DNA from: Persephonella sp.
Lineage (GTDB): Bacteria > Aquificota > Aquificia > Aquificales > Hydrogenothermaceae
Reading direction: 5' to 3'
Assembly (NCBI RefSeq): GCF_015487465.1
Contig: NZ_WFPS01000049.1
Span: forward strand, 1-48,275
DNA length: 48,275 nt
Shown here: piece after piece, positions 26,460 through 34,973 of the stretch
How positions within the stretch are numbered: the stretch's first letter is position 1
Layout of the letters: each line of letters begins with the position of its first letter
Translations under genes and position numbers: made by a program
Notes under the pieces: model-generated
Database searches by the model: none
Seen by the model: the letters and a program-made list of their open reading frames with translations, nothing else
What the model was told of the DNA's origin: nothing

Positions 26460-27648
26460 TTATAGCCTCATCAATAACCTTTCTTTTTTTCTTCTTTTTC
26501 TTTTTAGGTATTATAAGGTTTGACAGTTTTGGTGCAAACTGGGCGGTCAGTATCCCAATAAATGACATGGAAAGGACATATATCCCAATAAAAGGGATCA
26601 TATAAACAGGGGAGAATTTGGACATCACTATTGAGAACTCACCTCTGTTGATTATAGAAAATCCGGTCTCAAGGGCTTTTCTCTTGGAAAGTCCGTATAT
26701 CAGACCCCCTAAAAAGCCTGTGAGGAATTTTCCTATTATTGAGATTATTATCATGAGCACCAGAGCTATCAGCATTTTCTGGGTAAACTCTCCACCAAAC
26801 TGTATTCCTGCCCCAAACAGAAAGAAAAATATTGCAACGGCAAGATCTCTGATGGTGAACATAACCTTTTCTATCTCATGGGACTTTCCAGATTCTGAAA
26901 CAATCATTCCCATTAAAAAAGCCCCCAGAGCTTCTGATAGCCCCAGATACTGTGTAAACCCTGCAAAGAATATCAGACCGCCCAGAGAAAAAAGGGTAAA
27001 TATGTCCTCGTCTATAAATTTGTCTATAAACTGGGCTATTCTGTCTTTGAAGTAGTATGCTACAGCGATTGAGAAGGCGAATACTGCTGCTATTTTTAGG
27101 AAAATAATACCAAAAGTTAGTGGCGTAAGGTCATTTCCTGTTGACATACCTGCAATCACAGCAAGCAAAATAGGAGCGGCGATATCTTCAAAAACCATAA
27201 GACCTAATATCAGCTCTGTTTCTGGGTTTGCTATTCTGTGGTTATCAACGATAATCTTGGTTGTAATTGCTGATGATGATGCGTATGCCACACCGCCGGC
27301 AAGTATAGATGTAAACAGATCAAACCCTAAAAGTAGCATAAGTCCAAAAACAAGAAAAAAGTTGAAAAACAGATCAAGCAGTCCCACAGACCAGATTTTT
27401 TTTGCAGTAGAAAATGCTCTGCTTAGATTAAACTCAAGTCCAAGATAAAAAAACAGCAAGACAATTCCTATCTCGCTGAATATCTCTATCGCCTCTTCTG
27501 CGTGTATAAGTTTGCCAAGAACCATTCCGGCTATTATGTAAAACAGGATTGCAGGAAATCTGAAAAGCCTTCCAAGTAAGCCTGCGAAAAACAGGGCAAG
27601 GTTTAAAAAACCGAACAGCATAAGAAAAGGTATAGCCTGTTCATGCAT
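26452..27648 (-). CDS. KefB/KhtU-like K+(Na+)/H+ antiporter, membrane subunit
   Basis: 398 residues, almost entirely hydrophobic, with roughly 12 helices and a short lysine-rich C-terminus (PKKKKKKKRK). It belongs to the CPA2 family: LLFFYLGLEFNLSR, GGVAYASSSAITTKII, ELILGLMVFEDIAAP and SEALGAFLMGMIVSES. There is no fused RCK domain; the regulatory domain is probably supplied by the preceding gene, whose stop overlaps its ATG by 8 bases. That arrangement resembles KhtT-KhtU of Bacillus. Ion choice between K+ and Na+ cannot be read with certainty. Confidence 0.92.
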   Translation of the reverse strand: MHEQAIPFLMLFGFLNLALFFAGLLGRLFRFPAILFYIIAGMVLGKLIHAEEAIEIFSEIGIVLLFFYLGLEFNLSRAFSTAKKIWSVGLLDLFFNFFLVFGLMLLLGFDLFTSILAGGVAYASSSAITTKIIVDNHRIANPETELILGLMVFEDIAAPILLAVIAGMSTGNDLTPLTFGIIFLKIAAVFAFSIAVAYYFKDRIAQFIDKFIDEDIFTLFSLGGLIFFAGFTQYLGLSEALGAFLMGMIVSESGKSHEIEKVMFTIRDLAVAIFFFLFGAGIQFGGEFTQKMLIALVLMIIISIIGKFLTGFLGGLIYGLSKRKALETGFSIINRGEFSIVMSKFSPVYMIPFIGIYVLSMSFIGILTAQFAPKLSNLIIPKKKKKKKRKVIDEAIID

Positions 27649-28129
27649 TTATCTGATACTCCCTCATAAAGTTATCCACCTGTTCTCTCGTCCCTACTAC
27701 CACAACTGTATCCCCTGCCGAGATTACCTCTTCAGGTTTTGGGTTAACTATGGTTTCATTTTCTTTTATTATGGCTATAACTGTTACACCTGCTCTTCTT
27801 CTTATGTCTGCCTCTTTTATGCTTTTTCCAGATAGAGAAGATGTGGGAGGTATTTTAACCCATTCAATCGCAAGATTTTCAATAAGAACTTCTTTTTCTT
27901 TTTCCTGTTCAGGTCTGTAATAGGCTCCCATTAAAACAGATCCAAGCTGATTTGCTTCTTCTTCCGTCAAAACAATATCGCAGGAGGGTTCATCAAAATC
28001 ATCAGGCTCAAAAACAAATATCTCCCTTTTACCGGTAACATGCATCACAACGGTGATCTTATCACCTGCTGATGTTACTATTGAGTACTTTTTTCCAATT
28101 CCAGGAAGATCGCTTTCTTTAAACTCCAT
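27641..28129 (-). CDS. KhtT-like RCK-C regulatory subunit of the antiporter
   Basis: 162 residues. The N-terminal part (1-80, GKKYSIVTSAGDKITVVMH) resembles the KhtT regulatory domain. The C-terminal part (about 85-162) is a TrkA-C/RCK-C domain: LSGKSIKEADIRRRAGVTVIAII and SAGDTVVVVGTREQVDNF. In KhtT-KhtU pairs this subunit gates the antiporter in response to nucleotides and pH. It lies 6 bases after coaBC and overlaps the antiporter gene. Confidence 0.88.
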   Translation of the reverse strand: MEFKESDLPGIGKKYSIVTSAGDKITVVMHVTGKREIFVFEPDDFDEPSCDIVLTEEEANQLGSVLMGAYYRPEQEKEKEVLIENLAIEWVKIPPTSSLSGKSIKEADIRRRAGVTVIAIIKENETIVNPKPEEVISAGDTVVVVGTREQVDNFMREYQINA

Positions 28130-28135
28130 GCCTCT

Positions 28136-29308
28136 TCACCTCTTAAAGATTTTTTCAAGTATAAAGAAGGCTGATAACTCTTTGTCCATTTTTGGAATCT
28201 GGATAGCCTCTCCTTCTTTTGTTATTATCCAGCCTTCATGGGTTTCTTTACTGAAAACATCAACCTTGTTGGCTATTATGTAATCTAAATTTTTTCTTTT
28301 TAGTTTTTCCTCTGCGTTTTTGATTATATCCTGACTTTCTGCTGCAAAACCTACAAGGATCTGATCTTTTCTTTTTTTCTTCCCCAACTCTTTTAGTATG
28401 TCCGGATTTGAAACAAGATTTATTACAGGTTTCTCTGTTGATTTTTTCAGTTTTTCACCGCTGTAGGTCTCAGGTCTAAAATCGGCAACAGCAGAGTTCA
28501 TTATAACTATGTCAGCATCAGAAAAGTTTTCCATAACAGCTTTGTGCATATCCCTTGCAGATACGACATCAACAGTTTTTACCCCGTAAGGTTTTTTTAA
28601 ACAGGTTGGGGCAGATATTAATGTGACATCACCTCCAAGTGCATATGCTATCTTTGCGAGGGCATATCCCATCTGACCAGAGGAGGCGTTAGATATATAT
28701 CTAATAGGATCAAAGAACTCTCTTGTTCCACCTGCTGTAACAACAACTTTTTTACCTTTTAGGTATTTGGGCAGTAATGCATAAAGTATCTGTGTGATAA
28801 TATCATCAACATCTGCAAGTTTCCCTTCTCCTTCTTCCCCACATGCAAGCTCCCCTTCTGACGGTTCAACAAAAATGTGTCCCCAGCTTTTTAATTTTTT
28901 TATGTTTTCCTGTGTCTGTGGAGAGTTATACATAATTGTGTTCATTGCAGGTGCAAATACTATAGGTCTGTCGTAGGCAAGAGCTACAGAGTTTAAAAAG
29001 TTGTCGGCTATCCCTACGGTTATTTTTGCTATGGTGTTTGCCGTTGCAGGTGCTATAACAAAAGCATCAGCCCATCTTGCCCAGAATATATGCTCAAGCC
29101 CTGTTTTTCCGTCTTTCCATTCTGACAGGACATCTTCTCCTGTTAATGCCCTGAATGTTAACTTTCCAATAAACTCCTCCGCTGAAGGAGTTAAACAAAC
29201 CCTCACTTTTGCCCCTTTTTTCTGCAATTGCCTCACTATCTCACAGGACTTGTAGGCTGCTATTGATCCTGTTAAACCTAAAAGAATATTCTTGTCTTTA
29301 AACAGCAT
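28136..29308 (-). CDS. coaBC: bifunctional phosphopantothenoylcysteine decarboxylase/synthase
   Basis: Makes phosphopantothenoylcysteine and decarboxylates it on the way to coenzyme A. 390 residues. The N-terminal flavoprotein CoaC domain has LGLTGSIAAYKSCEIVRQL, an ATANTIAK-type site and FAPAMNTIMYNSP, with the catalytic cysteine in EGELACGEEGEGKLAD. The C-terminal CoaB domain begins KKVVVTAGGTREFFDPIRYI and continues NASSGQMGYALA. A biosynthetic gene in the middle of an ion-transport operon is unexpected. Confidence 0.97.
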   Translation of the reverse strand: MLFKDKNILLGLTGSIAAYKSCEIVRQLQKKGAKVRVCLTPSAEEFIGKLTFRALTGEDVLSEWKDGKTGLEHIFWARWADAFVIAPATANTIAKITVGIADNFLNSVALAYDRPIVFAPAMNTIMYNSPQTQENIKKLKSWGHIFVEPSEGELACGEEGEGKLADVDDIITQILYALLPKYLKGKKVVVTAGGTREFFDPIRYISNASSGQMGYALAKIAYALGGDVTLISAPTCLKKPYGVKTVDVVSARDMHKAVMENFSDADIVIMNSAVADFRPETYSGEKLKKSTEKPVINLVSNPDILKELGKKKRKDQILVGFAAESQDIIKNAEEKLKRKNLDYIIANKVDVFSKETHEGWIITKEGEAIQIPKMDKELSAFFILEKIFKR

Positions 29309-29327
29309 TATTTACCTCTCTTAGATT

Positions 29328-30317
29328 TTAAAGCCTAAAAATAATTATAATACCTGTAAAGTAGATCATGATAAGGGCTATTGACTCATAGGCAAGCCTT
29401 AACCTTTTTCTCTCTGCCCTGTATATCAGACCAAGAATTACCGTTGCTGTCATAAGAACAGCGATGCCTCCACTCCACAGGTTGTTGTAATTCATATGTT
29501 CAAATATTGATCCTTTAGTGTAAAAAAAGTCATCAACAGCAAGAATAAATATGTTGAAAATATTGCTTCCAAGAAGATTTGCCACAGAGATGGTGATCAT
29601 GTTCATTTTTACGGCAGCTATTGAAACGGCGATCTCTGGTAGAGAGGTTGATAGAGCAACAAATAATGTTCCGAAAGATGTTTCTGTAAATCCGTAAAGA
29701 TGGGCTATATCCTTTGAAACTTTTGGTAGAAATGTGGAAGACAGAATAATAATAACAGCATTAATTCCATACTTAAAAACAGTTTCCCTCAGGCTGATCT
29801 CTTGGTATAAAAATGCAACCTCTTTTACAGTTTTTGATATAAGCTTCTTTTCGTATCTGGTTATTATCCAGACTGCAAGTAAATAAACAAAAATTATTAT
29901 AAATGAGCCTCCGGAGATCCACCCTAAAACAGGTATTTTATTTCCCAGAAATATTGTCAGAAGGGATAATGTTATAAGGATAATCCCAAAGGCGGCAGAC
30001 AGGGTTAAACCGTGGTGAACCTTTGTTGTAAGGGGAGTGTCCCTGAAAAAGCCGTCAAGGAGAGCGAGTATTAAAAGATTGAACATACAGCTACCAAAAA
30101 CGTCTCCTGCGGCGATATCCGGTGAATTTGCAAATGTGACGGCACTTATGCCTGTTATAAGCTCCGGAAGTGATGTGATAGAGGCAACAAATACTATTCC
30201 CACAACAGTTTTCCCAAGCTGGAGTTTTTCTGCCAGAATGTCCCCGTACTTAACAAGATTTTTTCCGGAGAAAAAAATAATAAGTGTTAGAGCAATAAAT
30301 ATTAACCACAGTGTCAT
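29328..30317 (-). CDS. CaCA-family Na+/Ca2+ (cation) exchanger
   Basis: 329-residue membrane protein with about ten helices. The two inverted alpha-repeats are clear: FVASITSLPELITGISAVTF with GDVFGSCMFNLLILALLD, and FVALSTSLPEIAVSIAAVKM with ANLLGSNIFNIFILAVDD. The acidic residues in the SLPE motifs bind the cation. YrbG-like exchangers export Ca2+ using Na+ or H+. The ATG overlaps the P-type ATPase stop as ATGA, so the two Ca2+-type transporters are coupled. Confidence 0.94.
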   Translation of the reverse strand: MTLWLIFIALTLIIFFSGKNLVKYGDILAEKLQLGKTVVGIVFVASITSLPELITGISAVTFANSPDIAAGDVFGSCMFNLLILALLDGFFRDTPLTTKVHHGLTLSAAFGIILITLSLLTIFLGNKIPVLGWISGGSFIIIFVYLLAVWIITRYEKKLISKTVKEVAFLYQEISLRETVFKYGINAVIIILSSTFLPKVSKDIAHLYGFTETSFGTLFVALSTSLPEIAVSIAAVKMNMITISVANLLGSNIFNIFILAVDDFFYTKGSIFEHMNYNNLWSGGIAVLMTATVILGLIYRAERKRLRLAYESIALIMIYFTGIIIIFRL

Positions 30318-32824
30318 CTTTTATCTAACCTGTACTGAACCCATTTTTTTATCTCTATTAGCAGAAAAACGGATACAGACGTCCCAAGAACATACAACCA
30401 GTCTTTCAGATCAAGGGGGACTGTGTGTATCCATTGGGGGAATACATACACAGCACCAAGCTGGAGAATAAAACCAATTCCTGCTCCTAAATACATGTAA
30501 GGGTTTACTGTAAGGCTCTTGGAAATATTTTTAAAAAAAGGCTCTTCTGTAATCGCCTGAAAGCCGTTAAACCACTGGTTAGCTATAAGTGAACTGAAAG
30601 TGATAGTAACAGCCTTTTCGTAAGAAACGATCCCAAGCAGATACATAAATAACATAAAGTTAATCAAACCCATAACACCGGCAGCAAAAAATATGTCAAA
30701 CAGCTGTCTCCTATCAAAAAATGTTTTTTCGGGCTTTTTAGGTTTTTCTTCCATAAAATTTTTTTCATCTTTTCCAAATGCAAATGTTTTGTCCTGAACA
30801 CCTTCTGTAACAAGGTTTATCCACAGTATCTGGATAGGATACAGAGGAAGGGGAAGTTTAAATAAAAATGCTGTGGTAAGGAGTGTAATCTCTCCAAAAC
30901 TGCAGGATAGAAGGTAGTATATCACTTTCCTTATGTTGTGTGAAATTGCCCTTCCCTGTTTTACAGCATCAACTATAACCGACAGATTGTTGTCTGTTAT
31001 TATCATTTTTGCCACATCTTTGGCTGCTTCTGTTCCACTCCCCATAGCTATTCCTAGATCGGCTATCTTTAACGCAGGAACATCATTAACCCCGTCTCCG
31101 GTAACAGCTACAATCTCACGGTGTCTTTGAAGAACTTTTACTATTCTGAATTTGTCTTCAGGGGTTGCCCGTGCAACAACAGATGTCATCTTCAGCAGGT
31201 TGTAGAGTTCATCATCAGAGTATTCAGATAATTTACTTCCTGATAATGCCAGATCTCTCTCTTTGTATATTGAAACCATTTCTGCCACTGCGGTAGCGGT
31301 TTTCAGGTTATCCCCGGTAACCATTATTACCCTTATACCGGCTTTTCTCGCCGTTTCAACAGCTTCTTTTACACCTTTTTTGGGGGGATCAATAAAACCC
31401 ACCAGTCCTATAATCTCTATTTTTGCCTTTTCAATATCATCAGGTATATCCTTTACTTTAGAGAACCCAAATGCAAGAACCCTTAACCCCTTCTGAGCCA
31501 TCTCGTCATGCTGTTTTTCAAAGGGAGAAACATCATTAACAGCCATTTTTGATAATGTTTCAAAAGCACCTTTAACGAAAAGGTATTCTTCTGTGTCTAT
31601 TTTGTTGATGGTTGCCATAAGTCTCAGATGCGTATCAAATGGGTGCTCCCAAATTCTTTTGTATGCCTTTCTTGCTTTTTTCCAGTCAAAACCTGTTTCT
31701 GAAAGCCACTTTAACAGGGCTATCTCAAGGGGGTCTCCCTTTTCTTCATCTGCATCGTTGCATAAAGCTGCTGCAAGATATAAAACCTCTTTATCTGTTG
31801 CTGTGAAATCCTCAACTCTGAGCTTTCCTTCTGTTATCGTTCCGGTTTTGTCAGAAACTATGTATGTCGCACTTCCTAAGGTTTCTACAGCCGGAAGATA
31901 CTTAACAAGGGTTTTCTTTCTTGCCAGAGCGAGGGCTCCCATTACCAGAACAAATGTAACAACAAGGGGCAGACCTTCTGGAACTGCCGACACAAGCTCA
32001 GAAATGATAAGCAGGAATACTTTATAAAGATCTCTGCCCTGAACTATCCCTAAAAACAGAATAAAACCCAGTATTATAAAAAGGGTTACCATCCATTTTA
32101 AAGAAAAGGTTTTTAATGCTTTGTTTAGAGGACTGTCTGGAGATTTTTCTTTTATTTTTTCAGCTATCTTACCTATCTGTGTGTTTTTTCCTGTGGCAAA
32201 GACAACCCCTTTGCCTTTTCCCCTTACAACGATAGTTCCTTTGAACAAAATGTTGCTTCTTTTGTAAAGAGGGGTATCTTCAGGTAGAACAATGTCCGCT
32301 TTTTTCTCTACAGGGATAGACTCTCCTGTCAGGATAGATTCATCAACAAGCAAGCCTGAAGCCTCTATCAGCCTAATGTCTGCAGGAACCACATCTCCCT
32401 CAACCACGACGATTATATCTCCCGGAACCACGTTGGAAACGGATACCGTTTCTTCTTTACCATTCCTGATCACTCGGGCTTTTGTTTCTGTCATTTTTTT
32501 CAGGGATTCTACCGATGCCCTTGCCTTAACCTCCTGAAAAAATCCCAGCAGACCGTTTATAAGGACGATAACTCCTATAATTGCAGAGTCAAGCCTGTCA
32601 CCCATATAGAACGTTATCCCGATAGCAACAAGCAAAATATAGACGAGAGGGTTATTAAACTGCCTGAGAAAAATAGAAAGAAGGCTTTCTTTTTTATCCT
32701 GAATGCTGTTGTATCCGTATTTCTTAAGCCGTATTACAGCCTCTTCTTCAGAAAGACCCTTTATACTGCTTCCCAGAATTTTAAGGGCTTCCTCTCCAGT
32801 CAGGCTGTGAAAACTGTTTTTCAT
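30314..32824 (-). CDS. Ca2+-type (P2) cation-transporting P-type ATPase
   Basis: 836 residues. Cation ATPase N-terminal segment, actuator motif LTGESIPVEKK, phosphorylation site Asp325 in DKTGTIT, hinge VTGDGVNDVPALK. The TM4 motif VPEGLPLVVT contains the transport glutamate of Ca2+ pumps. TM6 reads NLVTEGVQDKT, with Glu in place of the Asp of SERCA's NLVTDG, and the TM5 Asn of SERCA is Ser (CSFGE). One Ca2+ site may therefore be altered and the true substrate is uncertain. It overlaps TRIC and the CaCA exchanger by four bases on either side. Confidence 0.94.
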   Translation of the reverse strand: MKNSFHSLTGEEALKILGSSIKGLSEEEAVIRLKKYGYNSIQDKKESLLSIFLRQFNNPLVYILLVAIGITFYMGDRLDSAIIGVIVLINGLLGFFQEVKARASVESLKKMTETKARVIRNGKEETVSVSNVVPGDIIVVVEGDVVPADIRLIEASGLLVDESILTGESIPVEKKADIVLPEDTPLYKRSNILFKGTIVVRGKGKGVVFATGKNTQIGKIAEKIKEKSPDSPLNKALKTFSLKWMVTLFIILGFILFLGIVQGRDLYKVFLLIISELVSAVPEGLPLVVTFVLVMGALALARKKTLVKYLPAVETLGSATYIVSDKTGTITEGKLRVEDFTATDKEVLYLAAALCNDADEEKGDPLEIALLKWLSETGFDWKKARKAYKRIWEHPFDTHLRLMATINKIDTEEYLFVKGAFETLSKMAVNDVSPFEKQHDEMAQKGLRVLAFGFSKVKDIPDDIEKAKIEIIGLVGFIDPPKKGVKEAVETARKAGIRVIMVTGDNLKTATAVAEMVSIYKERDLALSGSKLSEYSDDELYNLLKMTSVVARATPEDKFRIVKVLQRHREIVAVTGDGVNDVPALKIADLGIAMGSGTEAAKDVAKMIITDNNLSVIVDAVKQGRAISHNIRKVIYYLLSCSFGEITLLTTAFLFKLPLPLYPIQILWINLVTEGVQDKTFAFGKDEKNFMEEKPKKPEKTFFDRRQLFDIFFAAGVMGLINFMLFMYLLGIVSYEKAVTITFSSLIANQWFNGFQAITEEPFFKNISKSLTVNPYMYLGAGIGFILQLGAVYVFPQWIHTVPLDLKDWLYVLGTSVSVFLLIEIKKWVQYRLDKR

Positions 32825-33435
32825 GAGAATTTGGGCAATCTCCAGTTATATAAAATAGCAAGTATTCTTATCATAAGAACAACTGTGGCGCATATAACAG
32901 CACTAACATTCAGATCAACTCCTGAATGAACAGATATATAAAACGCTGTTGCTCCTATTATGGCACATGATGCGTAAAAGTCGTCCTTAAGGACATTAGG
33001 TATTTTCCCTAAAAATATATCGCTTATCATACCTCCCCCTATTCCGGTCAAAGTTGCCAGAATAATAATTCCAAAAAATGATACACCTGCATCATACGCT
33101 ATCAAGGCTCCTGTTGTTGTAAATGCTGACAACCCTATCGCATCAGGGATTAATATAAAAAACTTACTGCTTATATCTTTTTTGAATATACGGTAAAGAA
33201 CGATAGCAAGCCATACCCCTAAAAGGGCAAATGAAAAATCTGTGTAAGACTTAAGTGCATAAGGAACCTGATTAACAAGAAGATCCCTTGTTATTCCACC
33301 GCCTAAAGCTGTTAAAACCCCCAGAACTGTTATGCCAAAAAGATCAAGATTTTCCCTTAAAGCCTTAAAAGAACCAACTACAGCAAACGCTATCAATCCC
33401 ACCACATTCATAAATAGGAACATCTCAGTTATCAT
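32821..33435 (-). CDS. TRIC-family (UPF0126) cation channel
   Basis: 204 residues, about seven helices in two repeated halves. Glycine-rich repeats FGITVLGVLTALGGGITRDLL and FFGIIILATLTGIGGGMISDIFL are split across halves and typify the YicG/TRIC family. Eukaryotic and prokaryotic TRIC proteins conduct monovalent cations, balancing charge during Ca2+ flux. AGGTGA precedes the ATG, 3 bases after the sfsA stop, and its stop overlaps the P-type ATPase ATG. Confidence 0.93.
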   Translation of the reverse strand: MITEMFLFMNVVGLIAFAVVGSFKALRENLDLFGITVLGVLTALGGGITRDLLVNQVPYALKSYTDFSFALLGVWLAIVLYRIFKKDISSKFFILIPDAIGLSAFTTTGALIAYDAGVSFFGIIILATLTGIGGGMISDIFLGKIPNVLKDDFYASCAIIGATAFYISVHSGVDLNVSAVICATVVLMIRILAILYNWRLPKFS

Positions 33436-33438
33436 TTT

Positions 33439-34125
33439 TCACCTGCAAAGACCGATTTTTCCTTTCAGAACCAGATTCAGATCTTTGTCTATTTCTACCT
33501 TGAATCCTGCAAATTTTACCCCTTCCTTCAGGGCTTTCGCAAATGTATCTGAAAAAGCCGGATCAAGTCTTTTGTTTGTTTCAAAACAACTGCAGTCTCT
33601 CAGCACCATAATTAGAATAAAAGCCTGATAACCCTCTTTTACAGCTTTTATAAGCTCCTCAAGATGCCTTTTTCCCCTTGAAGTAGGGGCATCAGGAAAA
33701 AGACATTTTCTTCCCACTAAAAGATTGCTTCCTTTCAGCTCAATCAGGATATTTTCATCAACAAGAAAATCAATCCTGCTGTTTCCGTATTTTACTTCAG
33801 ACCTGATTTTTTTAGGTTTAAAGCCTAATACTCCCTTTTCTATAGCTTTCTTTCCTATTTTTGAGTGAATTGAAGTGTTGAGGAGAATCCAGCCTTCTTC
33901 CATTCTTGCTGCCAGGATTTTGTAATCTGTTTTCATACCTTCAGGGTTTTTAACAACAAGGAGTTTTCTTCCTTCTGTTAGTATCTCCTTTAGCCTTCCA
34001 GAATCAGCAATATGGCATCTTTTGATTGAACCGTTTATCCTGCAAAGACCAACAAATCTGTTAGGTCTTTCTATAAATTCAGCCTCTTCCAATTTTCCTA
34101 ATTTTTTGAGATCAAAAAGAACCAT
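33439..34125 (-). CDS. sfsA: SfsA family DNA-binding/nuclease protein
   Basis: 228 residues. SfsA motifs: RPNRFVGLCRINGSIKRCHIADSGRLKEIL (read in two parts) at the N-terminus, EVKYGNSRIDFLVDENILIELKG (nuclease-like acidic residues), FPDAPTSRGKRHLEEL and DPAFSDTFAKALKEGVKFAGF. E. coli SfsA was linked to sugar fermentation; the fold suggests a PD-(D/E)XK-like nuclease. It is the first gene of the minus-strand ten-gene run, with its ATG facing ubiE across 161 bases. Confidence 0.95.
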   Translation of the reverse strand: MVLFDLKKLGKLEEAEFIERPNRFVGLCRINGSIKRCHIADSGRLKEILTEGRKLLVVKNPEGMKTDYKILAARMEEGWILLNTSIHSKIGKKAIEKGVLGFKPKKIRSEVKYGNSRIDFLVDENILIELKGSNLLVGRKCLFPDAPTSRGKRHLEELIKAVKEGYQAFILIMVLRDCSCFETNKRLDPAFSDTFAKALKEGVKFAGFKVEIDKDLNLVLKGKIGLCR

Positions 34126-34204
34126 TTGTTTTCCGATTTTAATATACTCTTTGAAAATATTTTATATGAGTTTTTGTGGCTGATCCCTTTTTTTGAGCAG
34201 TAAC

Positions 34205-34218
34205 TTAACTTAAGTTAA
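34205..34218. promoter_or_regulatory. 14-base perfect palindrome TTAACTTAAGTTAA
   Basis: TTAACTTAAGTTAA lies in the sfsA-ubiE intergenic region, 11 bases before the ubiE -35 box. It may be an operator for one or both divergent units. It is AT-rich, so significance is moderate. Confidence 0.4.
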
Positions 34219-34229
34219 AGGTAAGATGT

Positions 34230-34258
34230 TTGACTGCATTCATTTTTAATTATATATT
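34230..34258 (+). promoter_or_regulatory. sigma-70-type promoter for ubiE
   Basis: TTGACT (34230-34235), a 17-base spacer and TATATT (34253-34258) match the consensus well (5/6 each). Transcription would start near 34265, about 20 bases before the ATG at 34287. Confidence 0.65.
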
Positions 34259-34286
34259 TATATGCGAATAGCTAATTAAGGCAGAG

Positions 34287-34973
34287 ATGAGGAAATCAAA
34301 GAGATTTAAGGTTATAAAAACGTTTGACGCCATAGCTGACAGATACATTTTGGCAAATCATGTTCTCAGTTTCTGGCAGGATGTATGCTGGAGAAAAAGT
34401 TTTTTTAATCATATCTCTGACAGCCTTGAAAAAAGAGAAATATTTCTTGATGTTGCAACAGGAACAGGAGAAAACTTCAGGTACTGTCCCTGTGATTTTA
34501 AGCTGAGGGTAGGGATTGATCCTTCAAGAAATATGTTAAAGATAGCAAAAAACAGGTATCCTGATGCTGTTTTTTTAGAAGGTATAGCTGAAGAACTTCC
34601 CATAAAAAACAGCAGTGTGGATCTTATAGCTGTTTCTTTTGGTGTAAGAAACTTTGAGGACAGAATAAGGGCTTTTGGTGAGTTTTCAAGGGTTTTGAAG
34701 GTAGGGGGAGTTCTTGGGATACTTGAGTTTTTTCCAATGGAAAATGGGAGCTTTATAAACAAAGCGGCATCTATGTATATACACCACATAATCCCCTATT
34801 TGGGAGGTGCTATAACAGGTAACTTCAAGGCTTACCGTTATTTATCAACATCAATAAAGAATTTTATCCTTCCAGGAATGATGAAGGTTGAGCTTGAAAG
34901 TAAAGGGTTTAAGGTGGTAAAAATAGACAGACTTTTTCCTAATGTTTATATATTTGTAGCAAAAAAGGTTTAG
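34287..34973 (+). CDS. ubiE: UbiE/MenG-type quinone C-methyltransferase
   Basis: 228 residues. Motifs: FLDVATGTGENF (SAM motif I), VGIDPSRNMLKIAK, LIAVSFGVRNFEDRI, GGVLGILEFFPME and AYRYLSTSIKNF. It probably methylates the naphthoquinone ring in menaquinone-type synthesis. AAGG lies upstream of the ATG. A UbiD decarboxylase gene occurs at the window end. It overlaps convergent hisC by four bases. Confidence 0.93.
   Translation: MRKSKRFKVIKTFDAIADRYILANHVLSFWQDVCWRKSFFNHISDSLEKREIFLDVATGTGENFRYCPCDFKLRVGIDPSRNMLKIAKNRYPDAVFLEGIAEELPIKNSSVDLIAVSFGVRNFEDRIRAFGEFSRVLKVGGVLGILEFFPMENGSFINKAASMYIHHIIPYLGGAITGNFKAYRYLSTSIKNFILPGMMKVELESKGFKVVKIDRLFPNVYIFVAKKV

Noticed and set aside
26618-27055. Plus-strand open frame of 145 codons antisense to the antiporter
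   Set aside because: Its composition mirrors membrane-protein codons, and it has no start signals.
31593-32027. Plus-strand open frame of 144 codons antisense to the P-type ATPase
   Set aside because: It is a shadow of the ATPase codons with no start signal.
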